Below are positions 32,381 to 42,207 of a stretch of 64,000 bases of DNA, one piece after another. Numbering within the stretch: position 1 is the first letter of the stretch; every line of letters starts with the position of its first letter. The DNA is taken from assembly GCA_050181915.1 (NCBI GenBank), contig JBFXCS010000001.1:496001-560000 (forward strand), read 5' to 3'. This DNA comes from JBFXCS01 sp050181915. GTDB taxonomy: Bacteria; Actinomycetota; Thermoleophilia; Miltoncostaeales; Miltoncostaeaceae. A program made the translations under genes and the position numbers. Under the pieces are notes generated by a model. It was given only the letters and a program-made list of their open reading frames with translations, was not told the DNA's origin and searched no databases.

Positions 32381-32446
32381 GGGGAAGCTTGCCGACATCC
32401 ACGCCCTGACCAGGGCCCCGACGCCTCGAAGCCCCTTCGTAGGAGG
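32369..32446 (+). promoter_or_regulatory. leuA attenuator with mutually exclusive hairpins
   Basis: Hairpin A: CTTCCCC (32369-32375) with GGGGAAG (32381-32387), the leader stop in its loop. Hairpin B: CCTCGAAG (32424-32431) with CTTCG-T-AGG (32435-32443), which covers the first bases of the leuA Shine-Dalgarno AGGAGG. AAGGGG (32379-32384) can instead pair with CCCCTT (32432-32437), breaking both. Ribosome stalling at Leu codons would melt A, favour the alternative and free the ribosome site. Confidence 0.55.
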
Positions 32447-32455
32447 ACCACTCCC

Positions 32456-34044
<1,589 letters not shown>

Positions 34045-34045
<1 letters not shown>

Positions 34046-35475
34046 TGGGGAAGACGCTGTTCCAGAAGGTGTGGGACGCCCACGAGGTCCGCGCGGCGGA
34101 CGCCACGGGCCCCGCGATCCTGTTCGTGGACCTGCACCTGGTGCACGAGGTCACCTCGCCGCAGGCGTTCGACGGCCTGCGCCTGGCCGGCCGGCCGGTG
34201 CGCCGCCCCGACCGGACGCTGGCGACGGTCGACCACAACGTGCCCACCGTCGGGCGCGACGCCGGCATCGCCGACCCGCTCTCGCGGGCGCAGGTCGAGG
34301 CGCTGGAGCGCAACGCCGCCGAGTTCGGGATCCCCCTCTTCTCGCTGCGCAGCGCGCGCCAGGGCATCGTCCACATCATCGGGCCGGAGCTGGGCGTCAC
34401 CCAGCCGGGCATGACGATCGTGTGCGGCGACAGCCACACCTCCACCCACGGCGCCTTCGGCGCGCTGGCCTTCGGCATCGGCACCAGCGAGGTCGAGCAC
34501 GTGCTCGCCACCCAGACCCTCACCCAGGGTCCGCCCAAGACGATGCGCATCAACATCGAGGGCGAGGTCGGCGTCGGCGTCGGGGCGAAGGACCTGATCC
34601 TCGGCACGATCGGCCAGATCGGCGTCGCCGGCGCCCAGGGCCACGTCATCGAGTACGCCGGATCGGCGATCCGGGCGCTCTCGATGGAGGGGCGCATGAC
34701 CGTCTGCAACATGTCGATCGAGGGCGGCGGCCGGGCCGGCATGATCGCCCCGGACGAGACCACCTTCGAGTGGCTCGAGGGACGTCCCGCCGCGCCGGCC
34801 GACTTCGCCGCCGCCGTCGAGCGCTGGCGCGAGCTGCCCACCGACTGGGACGCCGCCTTCGACCGCGAGGTGTACGTCGACGCCGCCTCGCTGGCCCCCC
34901 AGGTCACCTGGGGCACCACCCCGGGGATGGTCGCCCCGATCACCGGGCGCGTGCCCACCCCGGACGACTTCGACGACCCCGCCGACCGCGAGGCCACCCG
35001 CCGCGCCCTGGAGTACATGGGGCTGCAGGGCGGCGAGGCGATCGAGGACGTCGCGGTCGACACGGTGTTCATCGGCTCGTGCACGAACGGGCGCCTGCCC
35101 GATCTGCGCGCCGCCGCCGCCGTGGTCCGCGGCCGCAGGGTGGCCGACGGCGTGCGCGCGATGGTGGTCCCGGGCTCGATGCAGGTGAAGGCCGAGGCCG
35201 AGGCCGAGGGCCTGCACGAGGTGTTCCGCCAGGCGGGCTTCGAGTGGCGCGACGCCGGCTGCTCGATGTGCCTGGCCATGAACGACGACATCCTCCAGCC
35301 GGGCGAGCGCTGCGCCTCGACCAGCAACCGCAACTTCGAGGGGCGCCAGGGCAAGGGCGGTCGCACCCACCTGGTGAGCCCGCCGATGGCGGCCGCCGCC
35401 GCGGTGGCCGGCCACCTGGTCGACGTCCGCACCTTCGACGCCGACCTCGAGACCGCCGGAACGGGAGCCAACTGA
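34045..35475 (+). CDS. leuC: 3-isopropylmalate dehydratase large subunit
   Basis: 476 residues; the ATG overlaps the leuA stop by one base. LeuC carries the 4Fe-4S cluster of the isomerase. Seen: FVDLHLVHEVTSPQAF, VCGDSHTSTHGAFGALAFGIGTSE, and the cluster Cys in FIGSCTNGRLPDL and GCSMCLAMN. RTSNRNFEGRQG-type text (STSNRNFEGRQGKGGRTHLVSP) binds substrate. It partners with LeuD, whose ATG overlaps this stop by one base. Length fits. Confidence 0.97.
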
Positions 35476-36074
35476 TGCAGGCCTTCACCAAGGTCGACGG
35501 CGTGGTGTGCCCGCTGGACCGGGCCGACGTCGACACCGACCAGATCATCCCCAAGCAGTTCCTGAAGCGCATCGAGCGCACCGGGTTCGGCGAGTTCCTC
35601 TTCTGGGACTGGCGCGGCGAGGAGGGCTTCCCGCTGGAGAGGCCCGAGTACGCCGGCGCGCCGATCCTGGTGGCGGGCCGCAACTTCGGCTGCGGCTCGT
35701 CGCGCGAGCACGCCCCCTGGGCGCTCGAGGACTTCGGCTTCCGGGCGGTCATCGCGCCGAGCTTCGCCGACATCTTCCGCACCAACTGCACGAAGATCGG
35801 CCTGCTGCCGGTCCAGCTGCCCGAGGAGCAGGTGCGGGCGCTGATCGAGCAGGCCGAGGGCGAGCCGGGCTCGACCGCGACGGTCGACCTGGAGCGGCAG
35901 GTCGTGGTGGGCGCCGACGGCGCCGAGTATCCGTTCACCATCGACCCGGTGGTGAGGGAGCGGCTGCTGAACGGCTGGGACGACATCGCCCTCACGCTCG
36001 CGCACGAGGACGAGATCGCGCGGTACGAGCAGGACCGCGAGCGCGTCGGGCCGGTCACGACCCCCTTCGGCTGA
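35475..36074 (+). CDS. leuD: 3-isopropylmalate dehydratase small subunit
   Basis: 199 residues, ATG one base overlapping the leuC stop. It has the swivelling-domain motifs DVDTDQIIPKQFLKRIERTGFGEFLF, GRNFGCGSSREHAPWAL and FADIFRTNCTKIGLLPV. With LeuC it isomerises 2- to 3-isopropylmalate. The LeuD-type length and the overlapping LeuC make confusion with aconitase unlikely. The operon continues to the cupin gene after an 17-nt gap, though that gene may be unrelated. Confidence 0.97.
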   Translation: MQAFTKVDGVVCPLDRADVDTDQIIPKQFLKRIERTGFGEFLFWDWRGEEGFPLERPEYAGAPILVAGRNFGCGSSREHAPWALEDFGFRAVIAPSFADIFRTNCTKIGLLPVQLPEEQVRALIEQAEGEPGSTATVDLERQVVVGADGAEYPFTIDPVVRERLLNGWDDIALTLAHEDEIARYEQDRERVGPVTTPFG

Positions 36075-36091
36075 GAGCGGGGGGCGGTCCG

Positions 36092-36490
36092 GTGGCCGAG
36101 CCCGTCCATCTCAACCTGCGGACGGACGTCGACGACTCCGCCCCCGGGTTCGGGCTGGAGGGGATGGAGGCGCGCTTCGCCAACCTGCCGCTGGGGCTGG
36201 AGGCGCTGGGCATGAGCCTGCAGGGGCTCGCGCCCGGCGCCCGCCAGGCCTTCGGCCACCGGCATCCCGGCGGCCACGAGGAGGTCTACGTGGTGGTCGA
36301 GGGCACCGGCCGCGCCAACGTGGACGGCCGGATCGTGGAGCTCGCGCCGCTCGACGCGCTGCGCGTCCCCGGTCCGGCGTGGCGCTGCTTCGAGGCCGGC
36401 CCCCAGGGCCTCCTGTTCCTGGCCCTCGGCGCGCCGCCGCTCGCCGACCCGGCCGCCGGCTCGGAGATGGTCCCGGGCTGGTGGGGATGA
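36092..36490 (+). CDS. Cupin-2 domain protein
   Basis: 132 residues from GTG 36092. The beta-barrel motifs are GHRHPGGHEEVYVVVEGTGRANVDG (motif 1 with two His and Glu) and APLDALRVPGPAWRCFEAG (motif 2; the usual His is replaced by Trp/Arg). A metal centre may therefore be incomplete. The protein is a small stand-alone cupin whose ligand cannot be inferred. It follows leuD by 17 nt on the same strand and may be read through from the leu operon. Confidence 0.75.
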   Translation: MAEPVHLNLRTDVDDSAPGFGLEGMEARFANLPLGLEALGMSLQGLAPGARQAFGHRHPGGHEEVYVVVEGTGRANVDGRIVELAPLDALRVPGPAWRCFEAGPQGLLFLALGAPPLADPAAGSEMVPGWWG

Positions 36491-36504
36491 GGACACTTCA
36501 CAAC

Positions 36505-36518
36505 TGAACGGTTGTTCG
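36505..36518. promoter_or_regulatory. LexA-box-like palindrome
   Basis: TGAACGGTTGTTCG matches the Gram-positive LexA consensus CGAAC-n4-GTTCG except for the first base. It lies 15 bases after the cupin stop, in the 196-nt gap before the toxin-antitoxin pair. Nothing else is recognised in that gap beyond the promoter near 36651. Confidence 0.3.
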
Positions 36519-36650
36519 TTTCGTTCGCGTTCTCCGCGCACCCGAAGGAGGCGAGCGATTCGGACGTCCGCCTCGGCCACTGAGCGCGGCCCGGCGGGCC
36601 TCCGGCGCCACCGGGACACCTGGAGAGGGCGCCCGAGACGGCGTCTGCGA

Positions 36651-36680
36651 TTGCGCAACTGCTAGCGCATTCGCTAGCAT
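36651..36680 (+). promoter_or_regulatory. Promoter-operator of the second toxin-antitoxin pair
   Basis: TTGCGC (36651-36656), 18-bp spacer and TAGCAT (36675-36680) form a promoter whose start would fall on the antitoxin GTG (36687). The inverted repeat TGCTAGCG-n4-CGCTAGCA (36660-36679) covers the spacer and -10 box, as expected for antitoxin autorepression. Confidence 0.7.
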
Positions 36681-36686
36681 GGTGAC

Positions 36687-36926
36687 GTGCCGACGCTCTA
36701 CCTCAGGAACGTCCCACCGGAGATCGACGCGACCCTCGCGGCGGAGGCGAAGGCGCGCGGCATCTCCAAGAACCGCCGGGCCATCGAGGCCCTGAAGCGC
36801 GGCCTCGGCATGGACCACGCCGAGCGCATCCGGCTCGTCGAGGAGATCCGGGCGCATCGTCCGAAGATCGACGTGGACGTGGCCGAGCTGATCCGACGGG
36901 AGCGGCCCGGCGGTGACGATCTCTGA
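36687..36926 (+). CDS. Ribbon-helix-helix antitoxin (FitA/VapB-like)
   Basis: 79 residues from GTG 36687, predicted leaderless. The N-terminal LYLRNVPPEIDATLAAEAKARGISKNRRAIEALKRGL is the FitA/Arc-type ribbon-helix-helix; the C-terminal acidic/basic tail (PKIDVDVAELIRRERPG) should occupy the toxin active site. It overlaps the PIN toxin by 14 bases. This pair interrupts the leucine genes between leuD and leuB. Confidence 0.85.
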   Translation: MPTLYLRNVPPEIDATLAAEAKARGISKNRRAIEALKRGLGMDHAERIRLVEEIRAHRPKIDVDVAELIRRERPGGDDL

Positions 36927-37356
36927 GGAGGACGGGTTCGTCCTCGACGCATCCGTGCTCGTGGAGCTCGTCGGAGACGGGCGCCACCGCGTGGCCGCGG
37001 ACGCGCTGCTCGATCGCATCGAGGGCGACGGTGAGCCGGTTCTCATCACCGCGGCGCATGGGCTCGTCGAGGCTATCCATGCGTACCGGCGCCTCGAGGC
37101 TCAGGGGGAGGTGGACCCGCGATCGGCCGGACTCGCCGTCAGGGACCTCGGACGCCTGCCCCTGCTGGTGGACCCGGCCGGTCCGCGGCGGGAGCGCATC
37201 TGGTCGCTCAGGCGGACGATGACCGCGTACGACGCGGCATACGCCGCTGCCGCGGAAGCCCTGAACGCTCCTCTGCTGACCGTCGACGTCCGCCTGCTGC
37301 GCGCGTGCGCGTCGGCCGGGATCCCCGCCGCCCACCTCGACGACCTGGCCGCCTGA
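36913..37356 (+). CDS. VapC-like PIN-domain toxin
   Basis: 147 residues from GTG 36913. PIN residues: FVLDASVLVELVG (Asp12), AAHGLVEAIHAYRR (Glu), MTAYDAAYAAAAEALNAPLLTVDVRLLRAC (two Asp). It should be a Mg-dependent RNase held inactive by the ribbon-helix-helix antitoxin. It has no close similarity by eye to the other PIN toxin at 18474, whose antitoxin is of another class, so the two modules are independent acquisitions. leuB begins 54 nt downstream. Confidence 0.87.
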   Translation: MTISEEDGFVLDASVLVELVGDGRHRVAADALLDRIEGDGEPVLITAAHGLVEAIHAYRRLEAQGEVDPRSAGLAVRDLGRLPLLVDPAGPRRERIWSLRRTMTAYDAAYAAAAEALNAPLLTVDVRLLRACASAGIPAAHLDDLAA

Positions 37357-37410
37357 CCGTCGCCGCCCTCCGGTAGCCTCTCGCGCCGGGAAACGAGCGA
37401 GGGGGTCGGG

Positions 37411-38472
37411 GTGCCTGAGGTGTCGGTTGCTCTTCTGCCGGGGGACGGGATCGGTCCCGAGGTGGTCGCCGAGGCGCGGCGCGTGGTCGACGCCATCGCG
37501 CCCGATCACGACCTTGTGATCGACTGGCACGAGCACCTGGTGGGGGGCGCCTCGATCGACGCGCACGGGACGGCCCTCACCGACGAGGTGCTGGAGGCCG
37601 CGGCGGGGTCCGACGCCGTCCTGCTCGGCGCCGTCGGCGGCCCGAAGTGGGACACGACCGACCCCGACAAGCCCCGCCCCGAGCAGGGGCTGCTCGGCCT
37701 GCGGGCGGGCCTCGGGTTGTTCGCCAACCTGCGCCCGGTGAAGCCGGTGCCGGCGCTCTACGAGGCGAGCCCGCTGCGCCGCGAGCGCATCGAGGGCACC
37801 GACCTGCTCGTCGTGCGCGAGCTGACCGGGGGCCTCTACTTCGGCGAGCGCGGCCGCGAGCCGGAGCGCGCCTTCGACACCTGCGTCTACACCAAGCAGG
37901 AGGTCCACCGCCTCGCCGAGTGGGGCTTCCGGGCCGCCGCCGGCCGGCGCGGCAAGGTGACCTCGGTGGACAAGGCGAACGTGCTGGAGACCTCGCGGCT
38001 GTGGCGCGAGCAGGTCGTCGAGACGGCCGCCGGCCACCCCGACATCGCGCTCGAGCACATGCTGGTCGACAACGCCGCCATGCAGCTGGTCAGCCGCCCG
38101 GCCGACTTCGACGTGATCATCACCGAGAACCTCTTCGGCGACGTCCTCTCCGACGAGGCCGCCATGATCACCGGCTCGATCGGGCTGCTGCCCTCCGCGA
38201 GCCTCGGGCCGGGCACGCTCGGCCTGTACGAGCCGGTGCACGGCTCGGCCCCCGACATCGCCGGGCGAGGGGTGGCGAACCCGATCGCCACCGTGCTCTC
38301 GGCGGCGATGATGCTGCGCTACTCGCTCGGGGCGCCCGACGCCGCCGACCGCCTCGACGCCGCCGTCGACGCCATCCTCGCCGACGGCGCGCGCACCCCG
38401 GACCTGGGCGGCGATCTGGGCACCCGCGCGGTGGGAGACCTGCTGCTCGCCGCCCTTCCGGGCGCCCGATAA
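37411..38472 (+). CDS. leuB: 3-isopropylmalate dehydrogenase
   Basis: 353 residues from GTG 37411. It oxidatively decarboxylates 3-isopropylmalate with NAD. Seen: VALLPGDGIGPEVVAEA, LLGLRAGLGLFANLRPVKP (substrate Arg residues), RELTGGLYFGERG, TSVDKANVLETSRLWRE (catalytic Lys), VDNAAMQL and NLFGDVLSDEAAMITGSIGLLPSAS (metal Asp), LYEPVHGSAPDIAGRGVANP (NAD). It is separated from leuCD by a cupin and a toxin-antitoxin pair, and leads the next run of genes. Confidence 0.97.
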   Translation: MPEVSVALLPGDGIGPEVVAEARRVVDAIAPDHDLVIDWHEHLVGGASIDAHGTALTDEVLEAAAGSDAVLLGAVGGPKWDTTDPDKPRPEQGLLGLRAGLGLFANLRPVKPVPALYEASPLRRERIEGTDLLVVRELTGGLYFGERGREPERAFDTCVYTKQEVHRLAEWGFRAAAGRRGKVTSVDKANVLETSRLWREQVVETAAGHPDIALEHMLVDNAAMQLVSRPADFDVIITENLFGDVLSDEAAMITGSIGLLPSASLGPGTLGLYEPVHGSAPDIAGRGVANPIATVLSAAMMLRYSLGAPDAADRLDAAVDAILADGARTPDLGGDLGTRAVGDLLLAALPGAR

Positions 38473-38537
38473 CCTAGGAGCCCTCACGCCCGGCGGCGCC
38501 GAGGGGGCACCGCCGCCCGTCGCAAAGGAACGTCCGC

Positions 38538-39485
38538 ATGCAGGAAGCCGAGAAGATCTGGATGAACGGCGCGCTGGTCGACTGGCCCGACGCGCGCGTG
38601 CACGTCCTCTCCCACGGGCTGCACTACGGCACCACCGTGTTCGAGGGCATCCGTTCCTACCAGGCGGCCGAGGGCGTCGCGGTGTTCCGGCTCGACGACC
38701 ACCTCGCGCGGCTCGAGCGGTCGGCGGCGATGTACCACATGCCGATCTCGTACACGCGCTCCGAGCTCCGCGACGCCGTCCACCAGGTGATCTCGTCGAA
38801 CGGGCTCGGCGGCTGCTACATCCGCCCGATCGTGCTGCGCGGGTACGGCACCATGGGGCTGTTCCCGCTGGAGGCGCCGGTCGACGTCGCGGTGGCGGCG
38901 TGGGAGTGGGGCGCCTACCTGGGCGAGGACGGCCTGCGGCACGGCATCCGGGCCAAGGTGTCCAGCTGGCGCCGCATCGGCTCCACCACCATCCCGGCGA
39001 CGGCCAAGGCCGGCGGCCAGTACCTCAACTCGATCCTCGCCAAGATCGAGACCCACAAGGCCGGCTACCAGGAGGCGATCCTCCTGAACGAGGCCGGCTA
39101 CGTGGCCGACGGCTCCGGCGAGAACCTGTTCCTGGTGCGCGACGGCGTGCTCATCACCCCGCCGGTGCAGGCCTCGATCCTCGAGGGCATCACCCGGGCC
39201 AGCATCATCACCATCGCCGGGGACGAGGGCATCCCGGTGCTGGAGCGCGAGGTGGCCCGCGGCGAGCTCTACACCGCCGACGAGGTCTTCATCACCGGCA
39301 CCGCGGCGGAGGTGTGCCCGGTCAACGAGGTCGACGACCACCGGCTCGGCGACCCCGGCCCGATCACGCAGAAGCTGCAGGAGCGCTTCTTCGCCGCCAC
39401 CGAGGGGCGCGACCCCCTCTCGGCCCGGTGGCTCGACTACGTGCCGGCGGCGGAGTCCGCGCCGTCGCCCCTGCCGGCGTCATGA
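38538..39485 (+). CDS. ilvE: Branched-chain amino acid aminotransferase
   Basis: 315 residues, class IV PLP fold. IWMNGALVDWPDARVHVLSHGLHYGTTVFEGIRSY, then SSWRRIGSTTIPATAKAGGQYLNSILAK (PLP Lys in TAKAGG), EAILLNEAGYVADGSGENLFLVRDG and VFITGTAAEVCPVNEVD. These match class I IlvE. It gives the last step of leucine, isoleucine and valine synthesis. The stop overlaps the cimA ATG by four bases. The 65-nt gap after leuB includes TAACCT near 38470. Confidence 0.96.
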   Translation: MQEAEKIWMNGALVDWPDARVHVLSHGLHYGTTVFEGIRSYQAAEGVAVFRLDDHLARLERSAAMYHMPISYTRSELRDAVHQVISSNGLGGCYIRPIVLRGYGTMGLFPLEAPVDVAVAAWEWGAYLGEDGLRHGIRAKVSSWRRIGSTTIPATAKAGGQYLNSILAKIETHKAGYQEAILLNEAGYVADGSGENLFLVRDGVLITPPVQASILEGITRASIITIAGDEGIPVLEREVARGELYTADEVFITGTAAEVCPVNEVDDHRLGDPGPITQKLQERFFAATEGRDPLSARWLDYVPAAESAPSPLPAS

Positions 39486-41074
39486 CCGAGCGCGTCCTCG
39501 TCTACGACACGACCCTGCGCGACGGCATGCAGCGCGAGGGGCTCAGCCTGTCCGTGGGCGAGCAGCTGGCGGTGGCCCTGCGCCTGGTCGAGTTCGGGGT
39601 GGACTACCTGGAGGCAGGCTTCCCCGCCAGCAACCCGAAGTACGGCGAGCTGTTCGGCCTGCTCGAGGACGAGGACCTGGGCGACACGCGCCTGGCGGCC
39701 TTCGGCATGACCCGCCGGCGCGGCACCGCCGCCGACCAGGACCCGGCGCTGCGCGGCCTGGCCGAGAGCTTCGCGCCGGTCGCGACGATCGTGGGCAAGA
39801 CCTGGGACCTGCACATCGAGAAGGTCACCCGCGTCTCGCGCCAGGAGAACCTGCGGATGATCGAGGAGTCGGTCGCCTTCCTGGTGGCGCAGGGCAAGGA
39901 GGTCGTGTACGACGCCGAGCACTTCTTCGACGCCTTCGGCGCCCACCCGGACTACGCGCTCGACTGCCTGCGCGCGGCCGCCGCGGGGGGCGCGGCCTGG
40001 CTCACCCCGTGCGACACGAACGGCGCGACCCTGCCGTCGCGGATGGCGGCGGTCATGCGCGAGGTGCGCGCGGCGCTGCCCGACGCCCGGCTCGGCATCC
40101 ACACCCACAACGACGCCGAGTGCGCCGTGGCGAACAGCCTGGTGGCCGTCGAGGAGGGCGCCCGCCTGGTGCAGGGCACCGTCAACGGCTACGGGGAGCG
40201 CTGCGGCAACGCGAACCTGGTCTCGATCATCCCGTCGCTGGCCCTGAAGGAGGGCTACGAGGTGCTGCGGCCGGGGCGGCTCGGCGAGCTCACCGCGCTC
40301 AGCAACTTCGTGGCCGAGACGGCCAACCTGCAGCCCGACTCGTGGGCCCCGTACGTCGGCCAGAACGCCTTCGCCCACAAGGGCGGCATGCACCAGCAGG
40401 GCATGAACGCCGACGCCCGCAGCTACGAGCACATCGACCCCGCCGCGGTCGGCAACGACCGGCGGGTGCTGGTGTCCGAGCTGTCGGGGCGCGGCACGAT
40501 CCTGGCGAAGGCGCGCGAGCTGGGCGTGGACGTCGACGGCGAGCCCGAGCGGGTCGCGGCGATCCTCACCCGGGTGAAGGACCTGGAGCACCGCGGCTAC
40601 CACTTCGAGACCGCCGACGGCTCGTTCGAGCTGCTGCTCGAGCGCGAGGTCGGCGTCTACCGGCCCCTGTTCGTGCTCGAGAGCTTCCGCGTCATCACCG
40701 AGAAGCGCGCCGACGGCCGCGTCGAGACCGAGGCGACGGTGAAGCTGCTCCACGAGGGCGAGCGGCTGGTCGCGACGGCCGAGGGCAACGGCCCCGTCAA
40801 CGCCCTGGACGCGGCGCTGCGCGGCGCGCTCGAGGCGCGGGTGCCGGAGCTCGGCGACATCGCGCTGGTCAACTTCAAGGTGCGCATCCTCGACGAGACC
40901 AAGGGCACCGGCGCGATCACGCGGGTGCTGCTCGACTCGAGCGACGGCCGCGAGACGTGGGGGGCGATCGGCGTGAGCGAGAACATCATCGAGGCCTCCT
41001 GGGAGGCCCTGCTCGACAGCCTGGAGCACGGCGTCCGCCGCGGCGCGCGGACACGGGCGGCGTCGCCCGTATGA
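39482..41074 (+). CDS. cimA: (R)-citramalate synthase
   Basis: 530 residues. It condenses pyruvate and acetyl-CoA to citramalate, the entry to 2-oxobutyrate without threonine. DTTLRDGMQREGLSLSVGEQL, VDYLEAGFPASNPKYGELF, TIVGKTWDLHIEKVTRVSRQENLRMIEES, ARLGIHTHNDAECAVANS and QNAFAHKGGMHQQGMNADA distinguish CimA from the LeuA also in this window. The C-terminal regulatory domain (VNFKVRILDETKGTGAITRVLLDSSDG) probably senses isoleucine. It sits in a four-base-overlap chain with ilvE and the DegT gene. Confidence 0.95.
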   Translation: MTERVLVYDTTLRDGMQREGLSLSVGEQLAVALRLVEFGVDYLEAGFPASNPKYGELFGLLEDEDLGDTRLAAFGMTRRRGTAADQDPALRGLAESFAPVATIVGKTWDLHIEKVTRVSRQENLRMIEESVAFLVAQGKEVVYDAEHFFDAFGAHPDYALDCLRAAAAGGAAWLTPCDTNGATLPSRMAAVMREVRAALPDARLGIHTHNDAECAVANSLVAVEEGARLVQGTVNGYGERCGNANLVSIIPSLALKEGYEVLRPGRLGELTALSNFVAETANLQPDSWAPYVGQNAFAHKGGMHQQGMNADARSYEHIDPAAVGNDRRVLVSELSGRGTILAKARELGVDVDGEPERVAAILTRVKDLEHRGYHFETADGSFELLLEREVGVYRPLFVLESFRVITEKRADGRVETEATVKLLHEGERLVATAEGNGPVNALDAALRGALEARVPELGDIALVNFKVRILDETKGTGAITRVLLDSSDGRETWGAIGVSENIIEASWEALLDSLEHGVRRGARTRAASPV

Positions 41075-42207
41075 GCGAGGAGCGCATCCCGCTCGCCAAG
41101 CCGGTGATCGGCGACCGCGAGCGGGAGCTGGTCGACGAGGTGCTGCGGTCCGGCTGGCTGTCGCTGGGCCCCATGGGGCCGCGCTTCGAGCGGGCCTGGG
41201 CCGAGCGCGCCGGGGTGGCGCGGGCGGTGGCCGTCTCGAGCGGCACGGCCGGCCTCCACCTGTGCATGCACGCCGCCGGCCTCGGCCCGGGCGACGAGGT
41301 GGTCACATCCTCGTTCTCGTTCGTCGCCTCGGCGAACGCGGTCCTCTTCACGGGCGCCACGCCGGTGTTCGCCGAGGTCGACCCGCTCACCTTCAACATG
41401 GACCCGGCGGCCGTCGAGGCCGCGATCACCCCGCGCACCAAGGCCATCCTGATCGTCGACATCTTCGGCTACCCGGCCGAGATCCCGGCCCTGCGGGCGA
41501 TCGCCGAGCGCCACGGCCTGGCCGTCGTCGAGGACGCCTGCCAGTCGATCGACGGCGACTACGACGGCCGCCGGCTGGGGTCGTTCGGGCACCCGGCCGT
41601 CTACGGCTTCTACGCCAACAAGCAGATGACCACCGCCGAGGGCGGCATCGTGCTCACCGACGACGACCGCCTCGCCGACCTGCTCGAGAGCCTGCGCAAC
41701 CAGGGCCGCTCCGACGACGGCGCCTGGCTGATCCACTCCCGCCTGGGCTTCAACTACCGGCTCTCCGACGTGCACGCGGCGATCGGCGTGGCCCAGGTGG
41801 AGCGCCTCGACGAGCTGCAGGCGGGCCGCGCCCGCGTGGCGGGCTGGTACCAGGCGCGGATCGCCGAGATCGACGGCGTCACGCCGATGTACGAGGGGCC
41901 GCAGCGGCGCTCGTGGTTCGTGTACGCGCCGCGCCTCGACGCCGACCTCGTGCGCGACGAGGTCATCGGCGACCTCGACGCGGTCGGGGTGTCGGCCAAG
42001 CCCTACCTGCCGTGCATCCACCTTCAGCCCTTCTACCGCTCCGAGCACGGCCACCGGCCGGGCGAGTTCCCGGTCACCGAGGCGATCAGCGCCTCGACCA
42101 TCGCGCTGCCCTTCTTCCCCGAGATGCGCGAGGACCAGGTGGACCGGGTGTGCACGGCGCTCGCGGAGGTCATCGCAGCGCGCCGCGGAGCGGGCGCCCG
42201 GGCATGA
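41071..42207 (+). CDS. DegT/DnrJ/EryC1-family PLP aminotransferase
   Basis: 378 residues, coupled to cimA by a four-base overlap. IPLAKPVIGDRERELVDEVLRSGWLSLGPMGPRFE, SSGTAGLHLCMHAAGLGPGDEVVTSSFSFVASANA, VEDACQSIDGDYDGRRLGSFG and FYANKQMTTAEGGIVLTDDD (PLP Lys) are the DegT signatures. Family members mostly aminate nucleotide keto-sugars, yet the surroundings are amino-acid biosynthesis genes (cimA, argH) and no sugar genes are near. It could serve surface polysaccharide synthesis or replace a missing aminotransferase; the sequence alone does not decide. Confidence 0.88.
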   Translation: MSEERIPLAKPVIGDRERELVDEVLRSGWLSLGPMGPRFERAWAERAGVARAVAVSSGTAGLHLCMHAAGLGPGDEVVTSSFSFVASANAVLFTGATPVFAEVDPLTFNMDPAAVEAAITPRTKAILIVDIFGYPAEIPALRAIAERHGLAVVEDACQSIDGDYDGRRLGSFGHPAVYGFYANKQMTTAEGGIVLTDDDRLADLLESLRNQGRSDDGAWLIHSRLGFNYRLSDVHAAIGVAQVERLDELQAGRARVAGWYQARIAEIDGVTPMYEGPQRRSWFVYAPRLDADLVRDEVIGDLDAVGVSAKPYLPCIHLQPFYRSEHGHRPGEFPVTEAISASTIALPFFPEMREDQVDRVCTALAEVIAARRGAGARA

